Source: a virus. From it: DNA of 34,388 nucleotides. The number at the start of each line of letters is the position of its first letter. Positions within the stretch are counted from its first letter, which is position 1. Under the pieces are notes generated by a model. That model searched no databases, was not told the origin of the DNA, and saw only the letters and a program-made list of their open reading frames with translations. Below are positions 1 through 7,733 of this stretch, piece after piece. The position numbers were made by a program, and so were the translations under genes. The stretch covers positions 1 through 34,388 of IMG/VR virus record IMGVR_UViG_3300044837_000008; one strand, 5' to 3'.

Positions 1-323
1 CGCTTCCGATCCAACTGGAATTCGAAGCTGAACGTATCTTGAAGACGGAACGTCGTGTCGGTACCAACAACAACGATATCAACGCACTCCGTGAAACGGG
101 TCGTTTCCCCAAGGGCATCATCCTCAACCACTACTTCACCAACCCGCTCTCGTGGTTCATCCGCACGGACGTGAAGAATGGTCTGAAGATGTTTGAACGT
201 CGTGGTGACGAATTCGAAATGGACAATGATTTCGATACCGAAAATGCTCGCTTCAAGGCAACTTCGCGTTACTCGTTTGGTTGGACTGATCCGCGTGCTA
301 TCTACGGTTCGGCTGGTGTTTAA
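1..323 (+). CDS. Probable major capsid protein, C-terminal fragment
   Basis: This reading frame is open from the left edge of the window (first full codon at position 3) and ends at TAA 321-323, so only about the last 106 residues of the protein are present. The visible part contains a segment about asparagine-rich ends and native host strands (LNHYFTNPLSWFIRTDV) and a C-terminus of the type RYSFGWTDPRAIYG, which I recognise from HK97-fold-type phage major capsid proteins. Its position at the start of the virion gene run, followed at once by a strong terminator and small virion genes, suits a highly expressed capsid gene. An ATG-like start inside the fragment (TTG at 39) is not a true start because the frame continues upstream. 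The family call rests on the C-terminal motif and gene order only. Confidence 0.6.
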   Translation, partial: LPIQLEFEAERILKTERRVGTNNNDINALRETGRFPKGIILNHYFTNPLSWFIRTDVKNGLKMFERRGDEFEMDNDFDTENARFKATSRYSFGWTDPRAIYGSAGV

Positions 324-329
324 TGTGGG

Positions 330-350
330 AGCCCCTACGGGGGCTTTCTT
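330..350 (+). terminator. Intrinsic terminator after capsid gene
   Basis: A 6-bp stem AGCCCC/GGGGCT closes a TACG loop (cUACGg, a member of the unusually stable UNCG tetraloop class) and is followed by TTTCTT. It sits between the capsid stop codon and the ribosome binding site of the next gene, so it probably reduces read-through from capsid into the following genes. Confidence 0.8.
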
Positions 351-363
351 AAAGGAGATTTAA

Positions 364-822
364 ATGGGTATTAAACAAGTAGCGGATCTGGTTCCGCTTA
401 ATCCGACCCAGATTAGTCCTATCGGCCCTGCTCGTAAAGCGTATCATCTGGTTCCGTTTCAAGTAGATCGTACAGAAACCGTTGCTACCAAGGAAGCTGT
501 TCTTCCTGCTGATGCTACGATTCTGGGTATTCGTTGGTATGTTCAAACTCCCTCGAATGCTGGTACGACTGCCACTGTGACCCTTACCGGTCAAGGTGTA
601 GGTCCTGGTGGGGCAACGTTCAACTTTGGTTCACAATCAGTGTTGGCGACGGGTTATGGTTTCATGGGTACCGTTAATACGGTGACTGGTGTCTTCAATC
701 TGGAACGCCCTCCGGCAGTTCAGACGTCTGGTGACATTATCATCTATGCAACGTATGCAGAAACAGGTACGGCTTCTACCGCTGGTGGTCCGTTCTATTT
801 CGTTATTGAGTATGTTCGATAA
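364..822 (+). CDS. Hypothetical virion-associated protein (152 aa)
   Basis: The gene starts at ATG 364, five bases after a strong AAAGGAGAT ribosome binding site, and is bracketed by two UNCG-loop terminators, so it is nearly its own transcription unit. The protein is rich in Thr, Gly and Val and alternates polar and hydrophobic residues, as expected for a beta-sandwich fold. I see no enzyme motif, signal peptide or membrane segment. Placement directly behind the capsid gene suggests a capsid-associated decoration or head protein, but this is inference from position; no specific family was recognised. Confidence 0.75.
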   Translation: MGIKQVADLVPLNPTQISPIGPARKAYHLVPFQVDRTETVATKEAVLPADATILGIRWYVQTPSNAGTTATVTLTGQGVGPGGATFNFGSQSVLATGYGFMGTVNTVTGVFNLERPPAVQTSGDIIIYATYAETGTASTAGGPFYFVIEYVR

Positions 823-829
823 TATAGAC

Positions 830-852
830 AGCCCCTTCGGGGGCTTTCTTTT
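830..852 (+). terminator. Intrinsic terminator with UUCG loop
   Basis: A 6-bp stem AGCCCC/GGGGCT closes TTCG (cUUCGg tetraloop) and is followed by TTCTTTTCT. The stem is identical to that of the terminator at 330-350; only the loop and tail differ, so the two look like duplicated or convergently selected elements flanking one gene. Confidence 0.8.
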
Positions 853-866
853 CTAAGGATTCTGTT

Positions 867-1181
867 ATGCGTCGAATTACTGAAACCGTCACTGGCGTTG
901 GTGCAACACCTACCCTTCCGATGGATTCCCGTGCACAAAACTTTAACGTAGGTTTTGGCTGTGAAGTTACCGGTACGGTCACGTATTCGGTGCAACATAC
1001 GTTTGATGATATTTATAATACCGCGATTACGCCTGTGTGGTTTAACCATGCATTTGTAGTTGCACAAACAGCTAATATGGATGGTAACTATGCCTTCCCT
1101 ATTGCAGCTATGCGTCTCGTTGTATCCTCGGGTACAGGCTCCGTTACGATTAATATCCTTAGTACTTCAGGTCAGGGTTAA
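867..1181 (+). CDS. Hypothetical small virion protein (104 aa)
   Basis: ATG 867 follows a TAAGGAT ribosome binding site. The 104-residue product is predicted to be all-beta, with no membrane segment or catalytic motif. It contains the stretch HTFDDIYN and alternating Val/Thr strands near the end (SVTINILS). Small proteins of this kind commonly lie between capsid and tail genes in short-tailed phages. The role is probably structural; the exact function is unknown. Confidence 0.7.
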   Translation: MRRITETVTGVGATPTLPMDSRAQNFNVGFGCEVTGTVTYSVQHTFDDIYNTAITPVWFNHAFVVAQTANMDGNYAFPIAAMRLVVSSGTGSVTINILSTSGQG

Positions 1182-1186
1182 TCACA

Positions 1187-1873
1187 ATGACAACTGCCGT
1201 TACTCTAGTCCAAGGCGTGACTGGTGCTGGTCTTAGCGGCACACAAACCCCGGTTTCTAATGCTTCAAATGCAGCAGCAAGTCAAGCATTTGTAAATCAA
1301 CAAATTCTATATGACACTGCTACGGTTCCTATGGCCGTAACTGGCGGAACGATTAGCCAGTATTCGGCTGGTAGTGGAGCTACTTTTGTTATCTTTGCCT
1401 CAGCTGGAGTTGTTTCCAGTATCGTATCAGTTATCACTGGTGGAACTGGATATGCTGTAGGTGACTCCTTCCTGATCAATGGTGGTAACTTCGATGCACG
1501 TATTCGTGTTACCAGTGTAGTTGGTGGTGTTGTCCAGTCCGGTGGCCTTTCTGTCCTATTTGGTGGAAGTGGTTATACTACCGGGGCTACAACCTCCTCG
1601 ACAGTGATTCCCATTGGTCAAAGATTTATTATGCTGAATGGTGTTCTGGCCAGCAATCTTCTATATATTCTAAATTCAGGTACTCGTAATACTGCCTCTC
1701 GTAGACCGGTGTTTGCTAACAACACTACTGGAGCATTTACAGTCACAATCAAGTTGAGTGATGGTGCTGGCGGTTCAATAGGTACTGGTGTGGTTCTAGC
1801 TCAGGGTACAAACAACTCTACAGCCCAATTACTGGTTACAGATGGTGTTACTGATGTTTGGACGGTAGCATAA
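1187..1873 (+). CDS. Hypothetical virion protein with Gly-rich beta repeats (228 aa)
   Basis: The gene begins six bases after the previous stop, and its own TAA overlaps the next ATG (TAATG). The central part (residues about 85-145) contains two related Gly-rich motifs, GGTGYAVGDSF and GGSGYTTGA, typical of beta-structured phage tail fibre or baseplate proteins. The N-terminal SNASNAAASQAFVNQQ resembles the segment TQIASAAFVQAQL of the fibre protein at 2056, so the two may share an N-terminal attachment element. No enzymatic motif is visible. The most likely role is a tail appendage or fibre component. Confidence 0.7.
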   Translation: MTTAVTLVQGVTGAGLSGTQTPVSNASNAAASQAFVNQQILYDTATVPMAVTGGTISQYSAGSGATFVIFASAGVVSSIVSVITGGTGYAVGDSFLINGGNFDARIRVTSVVGGVVQSGGLSVLFGGSGYTTGATTSSTVIPIGQRFIMLNGVLASNLLYILNSGTRNTASRRPVFANNTTGAFTVTIKLSDGAGGSIGTGVVLAQGTNNSTAQLLVTDGVTDVWTVA

Positions 1874-2046
1874 TGAGTGGAGTAACTATCTATCCTGAAG
1901 TTGAAGAAGGACCAGGAGTTACTCAATTTCCCAGTGTAACCGAATATCCAGGAGCTACTTCAGGTACGGCATCCCAATCAGATTTACTTCTAATGTCTAC
2001 TGGTGTTCTTCTACTAATGACTAGTGGTAGTCTTCTTCTACTTTAA
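1873..2046 (+). CDS. Small virion-like protein with Leu-Met-Gly repeat tail (57 aa)
   Basis: I place the start at ATG 1873, which overlaps the preceding stop (TAATG), rather than at an in-frame GTG-type codon further upstream. The first half is acidic and rich in Tyr/Pro (IYPEVEEGPG). The last 20 residues are a run of Leu-Leu-Leu-Met units separated by Ser/Thr-Gly. The 3019-3456 protein ends in a similar repeat. Such tails occur on phage virion proteins; here they may be a stacking or attachment strand. The function is otherwise unknown. Confidence 0.65.
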   Translation: MSGVTIYPEVEEGPGVTQFPSVTEYPGATSGTASQSDLLLMSTGVLLLMTSGSLLLL

Positions 2047-2055
2047 AGGTTTGCA

Positions 2056-3018
2056 ATGGCAGCTAATCAAAATGTAACACAACTGACACAGCAATCAGGC
2101 ACTGCCAGTCCAACTTCGTTGTTCTATGCTGTAACTAATGGAACTACAGATACTGGCCTACCTCTTTCGGTGTTTGTTAATAGTTTAGGACTGACGGGGG
2201 TGCCAACGGCTCCGACAGCATCAACTGGAACTAATACTACACAGATTGCCTCTGCGGCATTTGTGCAGGCTCAGTTGACCGCTACGTTGGCCTCTTATGC
2301 TCCTCTGGCTAGTCCGACGTTCACAGGTACAGTGGTCATCCCAACGGTAACAATCAGTGCTGGTACGATTAATGGTACCTCAGTTGGAGCCACTACTCCT
2401 AGTACTGGTTCCTTTACCACGATTGCTTCGTCCGGTCTGGCTACTCTATCTAGTGTATCTACCGCAGCTGCTACGATTACTGGTGGTACAATCAATGGAA
2501 CTTCAATTGGTTTGTCAACCCCTTCAGCAGTATCTGCAACTACGATTAATGCAACAGGGGTTATTACTCCCTCGCAAACTGCCGGTATCGTTGGTACAAC
2601 CACAAATAATAATACGAATGCTGGTAGTGTTGGTGAGTTTATTTCTAGTACGGTGCTTGTGGGATCTGCTGTTCCCTTGACTACCTTTACCGTGGCAAAT
2701 GTCACATCGATTTCTCTGACAGCCGGTGATTGGGATGTTTGGGGAGATGTAGTATTTGTAGGTACGGGATCAACAGTAGTAACAAATATTCAAGGTTCTA
2801 TCAGTACTACTACTGCGGCATTCCCAACAACCCCAGGTAATGGAGCATACTTCCAGTTAGCAGCAGCCTTCACTAATGGTGCAACTTTGGGACTTCCTGT
2901 TGGTACAACGAGACTCTCTCTAGCATCTACGACGACTGTATTTTTGGTTTGTGCTGCTGGATTCTCAGCATCAACTTACACAGCTTATGGATTTATTGGA
3001 GCACGCCGGAGACGTTAA
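2056..3018 (+). CDS. Tail fibre-like protein (320 aa)
   Basis: The protein carries the motif APLASPTFTGT (near residue 80), which is characteristic of phage tail fibre shafts, and two copies of a repeat GTINGTS(V/I)G about 41 codons apart. The last ~130 residues form a separate domain with TAGDWDVWGDV and a terminal TAYGFIGARRRR, a C-terminal arrangement I associate with receptor-binding or fibre proteins of many phages. Composition is Thr/Ser/Ala/Gly-rich with almost no Cys. The gene abuts the next one (TAA immediately followed by ATG). The likely role is host recognition or a virion appendage. No chaperone or peptidase motif is visible. Confidence 0.8.
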   Translation: MAANQNVTQLTQQSGTASPTSLFYAVTNGTTDTGLPLSVFVNSLGLTGVPTAPTASTGTNTTQIASAAFVQAQLTATLASYAPLASPTFTGTVVIPTVTISAGTINGTSVGATTPSTGSFTTIASSGLATLSSVSTAAATITGGTINGTSIGLSTPSAVSATTINATGVITPSQTAGIVGTTTNNNTNAGSVGEFISSTVLVGSAVPLTTFTVANVTSISLTAGDWDVWGDVVFVGTGSTVVTNIQGSISTTTAAFPTTPGNGAYFQLAAAFTNGATLGLPVGTTRLSLASTTTVFLVCAAGFSASTYTAYGFIGARRRR

Positions 3019-3456
3019 ATGCCTAATAACTATTTCAAATCAGGTGAATGGAACGTCTATTGCATGGTTTGTAATAGAAAGATTAAATCTGGGGAAATGC
3101 TGAAGCGTTGGGATGGACTTCTTGTCTGTCCCGAGGATTATGAAAATCGGCATCCTATGGATTTCCTTCGGGCTCGTCAAGAAAGAATCTCGGTACCTTT
3201 CACTAGTGATACCTCTTTTGATCTCTTTGATGGTCCGAGTTACCCTCCATATGCAATCTGCACACAGGAAGGTTCTAGTGGTGTTCCTAGTTGGGCAGTG
3301 GCCGGATGTGCCCGCCCTCATCTAGGATTTCCAGGGAGCTTCCTACCCACTATCCCAACAGACGGGGATGAACCAACATCGGTTCAAATACTGTTGATGG
3401 ATGGGGGTGAGTTCTTGCTTATGACAGGTGGACAACTTAATACCGTAACATTATAA
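3019..3456 (+). CDS. Zinc-ribbon phage virion protein (145 aa)
   Basis: The N-terminal part has a Cys pair CMVC (residues 15-18), then RWDGLLVCPEDYENRHPMDFLR. This resembles a widespread phage protein family in which a treble-clef or zinc-ribbon-like module is followed by W-x-G-L-x-V-C and RHPxDF. The C-terminus has the Leu-Met-Gly repeat (LLMDGGEFLLMTGGQ), also seen in the protein at 1873. ATG 3019 directly follows the fibre stop codon. Because the repeats are shared by proteins of this fibre cluster, a minor tail or fibre-associated role is the best inference; direct function is unknown. Confidence 0.75.
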   Translation: MPNNYFKSGEWNVYCMVCNRKIKSGEMLKRWDGLLVCPEDYENRHPMDFLRARQERISVPFTSDTSFDLFDGPSYPPYAICTQEGSSGVPSWAVAGCARPHLGFPGSFLPTIPTDGDEPTSVQILLMDGGEFLLMTGGQLNTVTL

Positions 3457-3462
3457 ATTAAT

Positions 3463-3666
3463 ATGACCATCGAACTTCACGAAAGACTCGCTGCCCTGGA
3501 AGAGCGAGTAGAAATCCAAGAAACTGTCAACGACAAGATTCTTAAACATGTGGAGTCGATTGATTCCCATCTGAATCGTTATAAGGGCTTTATCGGAGCA
3601 ATCTGGTTTGCTCTTTCTTGTGTTGGGGTATTCTTCAGTGCAATCAAATATTTTCATAAAGGTTAA
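3463..3666 (+). CDS. Small coiled-coil/one-TM membrane protein, possible holin or antiholin
   Basis: The 67-residue product has an N-terminal heptad-rich helix (about residues 4-40, with ALEERVEIQE) followed by a single hydrophobic segment FIGAIWFALSCVGVFFSAI and a short basic tail. This architecture matches XhlA-like or short coiled-coil membrane proteins found in phage lysis modules. It directly precedes a recognised 3-TM holin, which supports a lysis role such as antiholin or accessory holin. Alternatively it may be an inner-membrane virion ejection factor. No signal peptidase site is seen. Confidence 0.7.
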   Translation: MTIELHERLAALEERVEIQETVNDKILKHVESIDSHLNRYKGFIGAIWFALSCVGVFFSAIKYFHKG

Positions 3667-3671
3667 TCAAA

Positions 3672-4094
3672 ATGGCTCTACTTGATCTCATTGTTGGCCC
3701 TGTTCTGGATATAGTCAACAAACTTATTCCTGATCCAGTAGCCAAAGCTCAAGCCCAACTACAACTCCTTCAACTACAACAAAACGATCAGTTCAAAGAG
3801 ATCGATGCACAACTACAGGCATCAGCTCAACAGACAGACACTAATAAAGTTGAAGCAGCAAATACTAATATCTTTGTCTCCGGTTGGAGGCCCTTTGTTG
3901 GATGGGTATGTGGTGGGGGCCTAGCCTACCAGTATCTGGCTGATCCCTTGTTTAGCTGGTTTGCTGCTATTATGCACTGGCCACTTCCTCCTAGTCTTGA
4001 CATGCAGACTCTGATTACAATGTTGGGTGGCATGTTAGGTTTCGGTGCTATGCGCACTGTTGAAAAAGTAAAGGGGATTAACAGTGGCCATTAA
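3672..4094 (+). CDS. Holin of the 3-TM family (140 aa)
   Basis: After an amphipathic Gln-rich helix (residues 20-62) the protein contains SGWRPFVGWVCG, then hydrophobic stretches near residues 70-90, 92-108 and 112-128, and a basic end. This matches the 3-TM holin family first named for gene-transfer-agent release (GTA_holin_3TM). It would form inner-membrane lesions that let the cytoplasmic GH24 endolysin at 16168 reach peptidoglycan. The lysis genes are split here: the endolysin lies 12 kb downstream. The next gene overlaps this one by 11 bases. Confidence 0.85.
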   Translation: MALLDLIVGPVLDIVNKLIPDPVAKAQAQLQLLQLQQNDQFKEIDAQLQASAQQTDTNKVEAANTNIFVSGWRPFVGWVCGGGLAYQYLADPLFSWFAAIMHWPLPPSLDMQTLITMLGGMLGFGAMRTVEKVKGINSGH

Positions 4095-5340
4095 TATGAC
4101 ATTTGTTGACTATGTTACTCCGATCCCTGCGGATTGGCTTAACAATGTCAATACAGTAGTGAATGGTGGTGGTGGCCCAGTCAACATCCCTCCGAACAGT
4201 ATTACCAATGCAATGATGCAGGCTAACTCCATCTCTGCCAGTAACATACAGACTGGTGTAGTTAGTACTAAGCTTAATACTGAAGCAATCAATCAACTAA
4301 CCACGACCCACTTCTTTCAGGATCAAGGCGCACGAATTCAACGAATGAATGATCGTCAGTTCCTGGGAACAGCCACTCTCAATGATGGCTTGAATACCCA
4401 AGTAGCTGGTGACTGGACGTTCTCTCAGTATGCTGTAGGTGGTGTGGGTGCCTTTGCCTACCTGGAACACTGGGGTACTTTGAATGTCGGAACTCCCAAT
4501 GGACAACCGGCCATCGTAGCAACAGTTCGTACATCAGATTCAGGCTCAGCTGGTAATGCAGGTATTGGTGTTTCTTCGGTTGTAGTGAATGATAATACCT
4601 TTGGTCCGGGTGCAAATGGATGGAACTATTATGCAACAGCCGTGCGCGGCGTTGGTTCCACTGGCGCTAGTACCATTGGTATGGAAACGGATGTTACTAA
4701 TCTGGGTAGCTTTGCTCCCATCTTCCCCAGCAATATGTTCCCGAATGGTTTAACTGCCAATCTGTGGGTTGCTGCTGGCGGAGAACTGCCCTTCCAAGGT
4801 GGATCATACACCTACAACAATGTGTCCTGTGCGATTGGTATCTTTGCTAATCAACCGGGTACCGCAACAAACTGCGTATATGACAAGGGCATTGTATTTG
4901 GTGTTAATGCACTGAACAGTAATAACTGTGCGATTGCCTTCGCTACAGGTCACGCTATGGTCTGGTTTGGTAGCACCAATGCATCAACAAACTTTATCCA
5001 ATCAAATACTACTGCTGTTGGTGCAGCCTTTAATCATGGTATTTTGTTTAATAACTTTGGTACTGGTGTTGTAGATGGTTCGGGGAATACCCTGTTCTTG
5101 GTACAAGGTGGAACGTCAAACCCCACATCTCGCATTACTGTTCAAGCTGGTACTGTAGGACAAGGTGCCTTCATTGAAGCAGTCTCTGGTTCTGAAACTA
5201 ACGTTAACTTAAATCTTCGTACACAAGGAACGGGTGTTGTAACCTTCGGTACCTTCACTGGTACTAGTGGTATTACTCAAACTGGGTATATCACAATCCT
5301 TGATGCAGCTGGTACAACTCGACGACTTCTAGTAGGATAA
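4084..5340 (+). CDS. Tail spike/fibre-like virion protein (418 aa)
   Basis: I prefer GTG 4084 as the start because AAGGGGA (4071-4077) lies six bases upstream; the in-frame ATG 4096 would leave a 18-base gap. The N-terminus has FVDYVTPIPADWLNNVN, a segment common at the start of phage appendage proteins. The remainder is Asn/Gly/Thr-rich beta structure with a C-terminal region containing NVNLNLRTQGTGVVTFG, a repeat typical of fibre shafts. No pectate-lyase, glycosidase or peptidase signature is visible. It overlaps the holin gene by 11 bases, so translation is probably coupled. The likely function is a tail appendage; receptor or enzyme activity is unproven. Confidence 0.75.
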   Translation: MAINMTFVDYVTPIPADWLNNVNTVVNGGGGPVNIPPNSITNAMMQANSISASNIQTGVVSTKLNTEAINQLTTTHFFQDQGARIQRMNDRQFLGTATLNDGLNTQVAGDWTFSQYAVGGVGAFAYLEHWGTLNVGTPNGQPAIVATVRTSDSGSAGNAGIGVSSVVVNDNTFGPGANGWNYYATAVRGVGSTGASTIGMETDVTNLGSFAPIFPSNMFPNGLTANLWVAAGGELPFQGGSYTYNNVSCAIGIFANQPGTATNCVYDKGIVFGVNALNSNNCAIAFATGHAMVWFGSTNASTNFIQSNTTAVGAAFNHGILFNNFGTGVVDGSGNTLFLVQGGTSNPTSRITVQAGTVGQGAFIEAVSGSETNVNLNLRTQGTGVVTFGTFTGTSGITQTGYITILDAAGTTRRLLVG

Positions 5341-5342
5341 AC

Positions 5343-5513
5343 ATGGACTATACTCTCAAACTCACTCAACAAGATGTACAAACTGTCATCAACGCTCTTG
5401 GTGAACTTCCTTTGAAAATGTCTGCCAATGTATTTGGTATCATCCATAAGCAGGTACAGGAGCAAGACGAAGCGAATGCAATTCCACTACAAGATGTGAA
5501 ACTGGGCGAATAA
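5343..5513 (+). CDS. Small hypothetical protein (56 aa)
   Basis: An ATG at 5343, three bases after the previous stop, opens a 56-residue frame ending in TAA 5511-5513, one base before the next ATG. The start is MDYTLKLTQQDVQTVINALG and the following text includes ELPLKMSANVFG. Small phage proteins of this pattern (Y-T-L-x-L-x-x-Q ... ALGELP ... V/I xxx I xxQ) are common in tail/virion modules of many phages. The gene fits exactly between two larger ones without overlap. Function unknown. Confidence 0.75.
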   Translation: MDYTLKLTQQDVQTVINALGELPLKMSANVFGIIHKQVQEQDEANAIPLQDVKLGE

Positions 5514-5514
5514 T

Positions 5515-6267
5515 ATGGCAACTTCCGGCAGTGCAAATTGGAACTATACGCAACAGCAAATTATCAATGCGGCCTTTCGTAAACTTAACGTTATGGACAA
5601 GTCTGTCCAGCCGGATACGTATGACCAACAAGCTGCTGTTGAAGCGTTGAACAATATTGTCTTTTCTCTGTATTCACAGGGAATGCCTGTATGGGCAATG
5701 ACAACTACGTTCTTTACCCCTGTGTTGAATCAGACTGCATACCCTGTAGGTCTCACCACAGGTGTAGATACTAACCTTATTATTAATGCACCACTTAAGG
5801 TTGTTCAAGCCTGGAGTCGGGATAATATCAGCAACACCGATATCCCGATGAATATCTATACGCAGTATAATTATAACCTGCTTAGTACCAAGATCAACAC
5901 AGGATATCCCGTTCATATCTGGTATCAGCCGTTGAATCAGGCTGGTATATTTACTATCTGGCCTGCGCCGGATCAGTACACGGCAACTAATCGTTCTATC
6001 TACTTTGTGTATCAACGTCCTTTTGATCAATTCAATTCGACTACCGATACTCCGGACTTTCCGCAGAACTGGATTGAACCTCTTATTTATATGTTGGCTC
6101 ACCGCCTCTCAGCTGAATATGGTACACCCTTGAGTGAGCAGGACAAGTTGAACGAGACAGCAACCAAGATGGTTTCAGATGCCCTATCCTTTGGTACGGA
6201 AGAGGGATCTCTCTTTCTACAACCTGATTGGGTTGTCATGGGAATGGGAAGTAACAATGGCTACTAA
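5515..6267 (+). CDS. P22 gp4-like tail accessory / head-tail adaptor protein (250 aa)
   Basis: The N-terminal helix contains ATSGSANWNYTQQQIINAAF and then LNNIVFSLYSQGMPVWA. The C-terminal third has YFVYQRPFDQF, DTPDFPQNWIEPLIYMLAHRLSAEYG and an acidic helix. I recognise this as the pattern of gp4-type adaptors that dock below the portal in short-tailed phages such as P22. The gene precedes a gp10-type stabilisation protein and overlaps it by 11 bases, which is the gene order expected for that tail machine. It would form a ring linking portal to tail and help retain packaged DNA. P22 gp4 also has a peptidoglycan hydrolase activity, which I cannot verify here. Confidence 0.75.
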   Translation: MATSGSANWNYTQQQIINAAFRKLNVMDKSVQPDTYDQQAAVEALNNIVFSLYSQGMPVWAMTTTFFTPVLNQTAYPVGLTTGVDTNLIINAPLKVVQAWSRDNISNTDIPMNIYTQYNYNLLSTKINTGYPVHIWYQPLNQAGIFTIWPAPDQYTATNRSIYFVYQRPFDQFNSTTDTPDFPQNWIEPLIYMLAHRLSAEYGTPLSEQDKLNETATKMVSDALSFGTEEGSLFLQPDWVVMGMGSNNGY

Positions 6268-7732
6268 TCCTTATTTTACACAGCTACATACACAGCGCTT
6301 CTCCTTTGTAGGTAATCCCCAACAACGAGATGGTGCTGTAACAAATTTTGACCAGCGTTTCCTGAACGTTTATCCTGAACTCATCCCTTCTCCCATATCC
6401 GAGGGTAAGAAGTATTACCTGAAGAAACGACCAGGCTTACAGGCCTTCTTGCAGCAAGGTCCCCCAACGGTGGGGACTGGTGGCCGGGGGGTCTACTTCT
6501 GGAACAACACGTTGTATTCCGTAGTTGGTAATCAGCTCTTTGCGAATACTGGGGCTATCTACACCTTCGGAACAACGACAGGGGATTGTGGATTTACTCT
6601 CTATCAGTTTACTAATGGTACTGTGAATCTGATTGTGACTGATGGTAACACAATGGTACAGGTTGATATTGCCAATGGCGTAACAATCTTGTTTGGTTAT
6701 CCCATTCCACATGTACCGATGCCGGTCTACATGGATGGATACTTATTCGTAGCTCAGTTGAATGGTCCGGGGATCTATAATTCTAATCTGGATGATCCGG
6801 GAACCTGGCCTACCGATGGCTTTATTGATGTGGAAATGTTTGCATATCCCATCCAAGCTTTGGTTCGTAACATGAATTATGTGGTGGCTGTGACGCTAGG
6901 ATCGATAGAATTCTTCTACGATAATGCTAATGCTACTGGTTCTCCTTTACAACGTAATGCTCCGGCGGTCTCCCAGTTGGGAACACCGGCACCATATACT
7001 GTAAATCAAACAGAGACAGAGATTATTCTGGTAGGGCAGACAGGTAATGGTGGCCGTACTGTATGGCTCATTACAGGTTTCCAACCTAAAGAAATTGCCA
7101 TTGAACCTATCCGGGAAGCTTTGGATACAGAGGGTGGATTGATTAGCTTGGCCCATGCTTTTACTATTCAAGTAGCGGGTCATAAATTCTATGTGCTAAA
7201 TCTATTCAGTCTCCAGCGAACCTTTGTTTATGATTTTGATGAGCAGATGTGGCATGAGTGGTCTAGTGGACCCGGCAAGACAGCTTTCAAATGTAATTGG
7301 GCAACAGACTCCGGTAACAACCTAGCTATTGGTGCTTCTGGATTCCCAATCCTACAGGACACTGCAACGGGTATTCTCTATCAATTCTCTCCATATGAAT
7401 ATACAGATAGTGGAGACCCGATTAATTGTCAGATCCAAACGATCAAGCTTGACTTTGATACAGTGAAACGTAAGCGCTTTGTTCGTCTATCGATTGTCGG
7501 CGATGCCCCATTCTTTGATTCCAATGTATCTATGTCAGTGCAATGGTCTGATGATGACTACACTACGTTTGGCCCTAATCCCGGACGTAATATGTTATTG
7601 AATGGTGATTACTGTACCATTACAAACTTGGGGATGGGGCGAAGACGGGCATTCCTATTCGTGTATCAGCAACCCCACCCTCTACGACTAGAAGCATTTG
7701 AAGTAGATATTACCCAAGAAGTGAGGAGATAG
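6257..7732 (+). CDS. P22 gp10-like packaged DNA stabilisation protein (491 aa)
   Basis: I place the start at ATG 6257, overlapping the gp4-like gene by 11 bases. A further 26 codons are open upstream but lie wholly within that gene. The N-terminus has NPQQRDGAVTNFDQRFLNVYPE and then YYLKKRPGLQAF, the conserved opening of phage stabilisation proteins related to P22 gp10 (Phage_stabilise). The rest shows repeated aromatic/Gly motifs (TVWLITGF, FYVLNLFSLQRTFVYDF, MWHEWSSG) that suggest a beta-propeller-like fold. It would add to the tail below the gp4 ring and seal the DNA channel. No transmembrane or enzymatic motifs are seen. Confidence 0.8.
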   Translation: MATNPYFTQLHTQRFSFVGNPQQRDGAVTNFDQRFLNVYPELIPSPISEGKKYYLKKRPGLQAFLQQGPPTVGTGGRGVYFWNNTLYSVVGNQLFANTGAIYTFGTTTGDCGFTLYQFTNGTVNLIVTDGNTMVQVDIANGVTILFGYPIPHVPMPVYMDGYLFVAQLNGPGIYNSNLDDPGTWPTDGFIDVEMFAYPIQALVRNMNYVVAVTLGSIEFFYDNANATGSPLQRNAPAVSQLGTPAPYTVNQTETEIILVGQTGNGGRTVWLITGFQPKEIAIEPIREALDTEGGLISLAHAFTIQVAGHKFYVLNLFSLQRTFVYDFDEQMWHEWSSGPGKTAFKCNWATDSGNNLAIGASGFPILQDTATGILYQFSPYEYTDSGDPINCQIQTIKLDFDTVKRKRFVRLSIVGDAPFFDSNVSMSVQWSDDDYTTFGPNPGRNMLLNGDYCTITNLGMGRRRAFLFVYQQPHPLRLEAFEVDITQEVRR

Positions 7733-7733
7733 T

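Noticed and set aside
6179-6256. Upstream extension of the gp10-like protein
   Set aside because: These 26 codons lie fully in the gp4-like gene; the conserved family start begins at ATG 6257.
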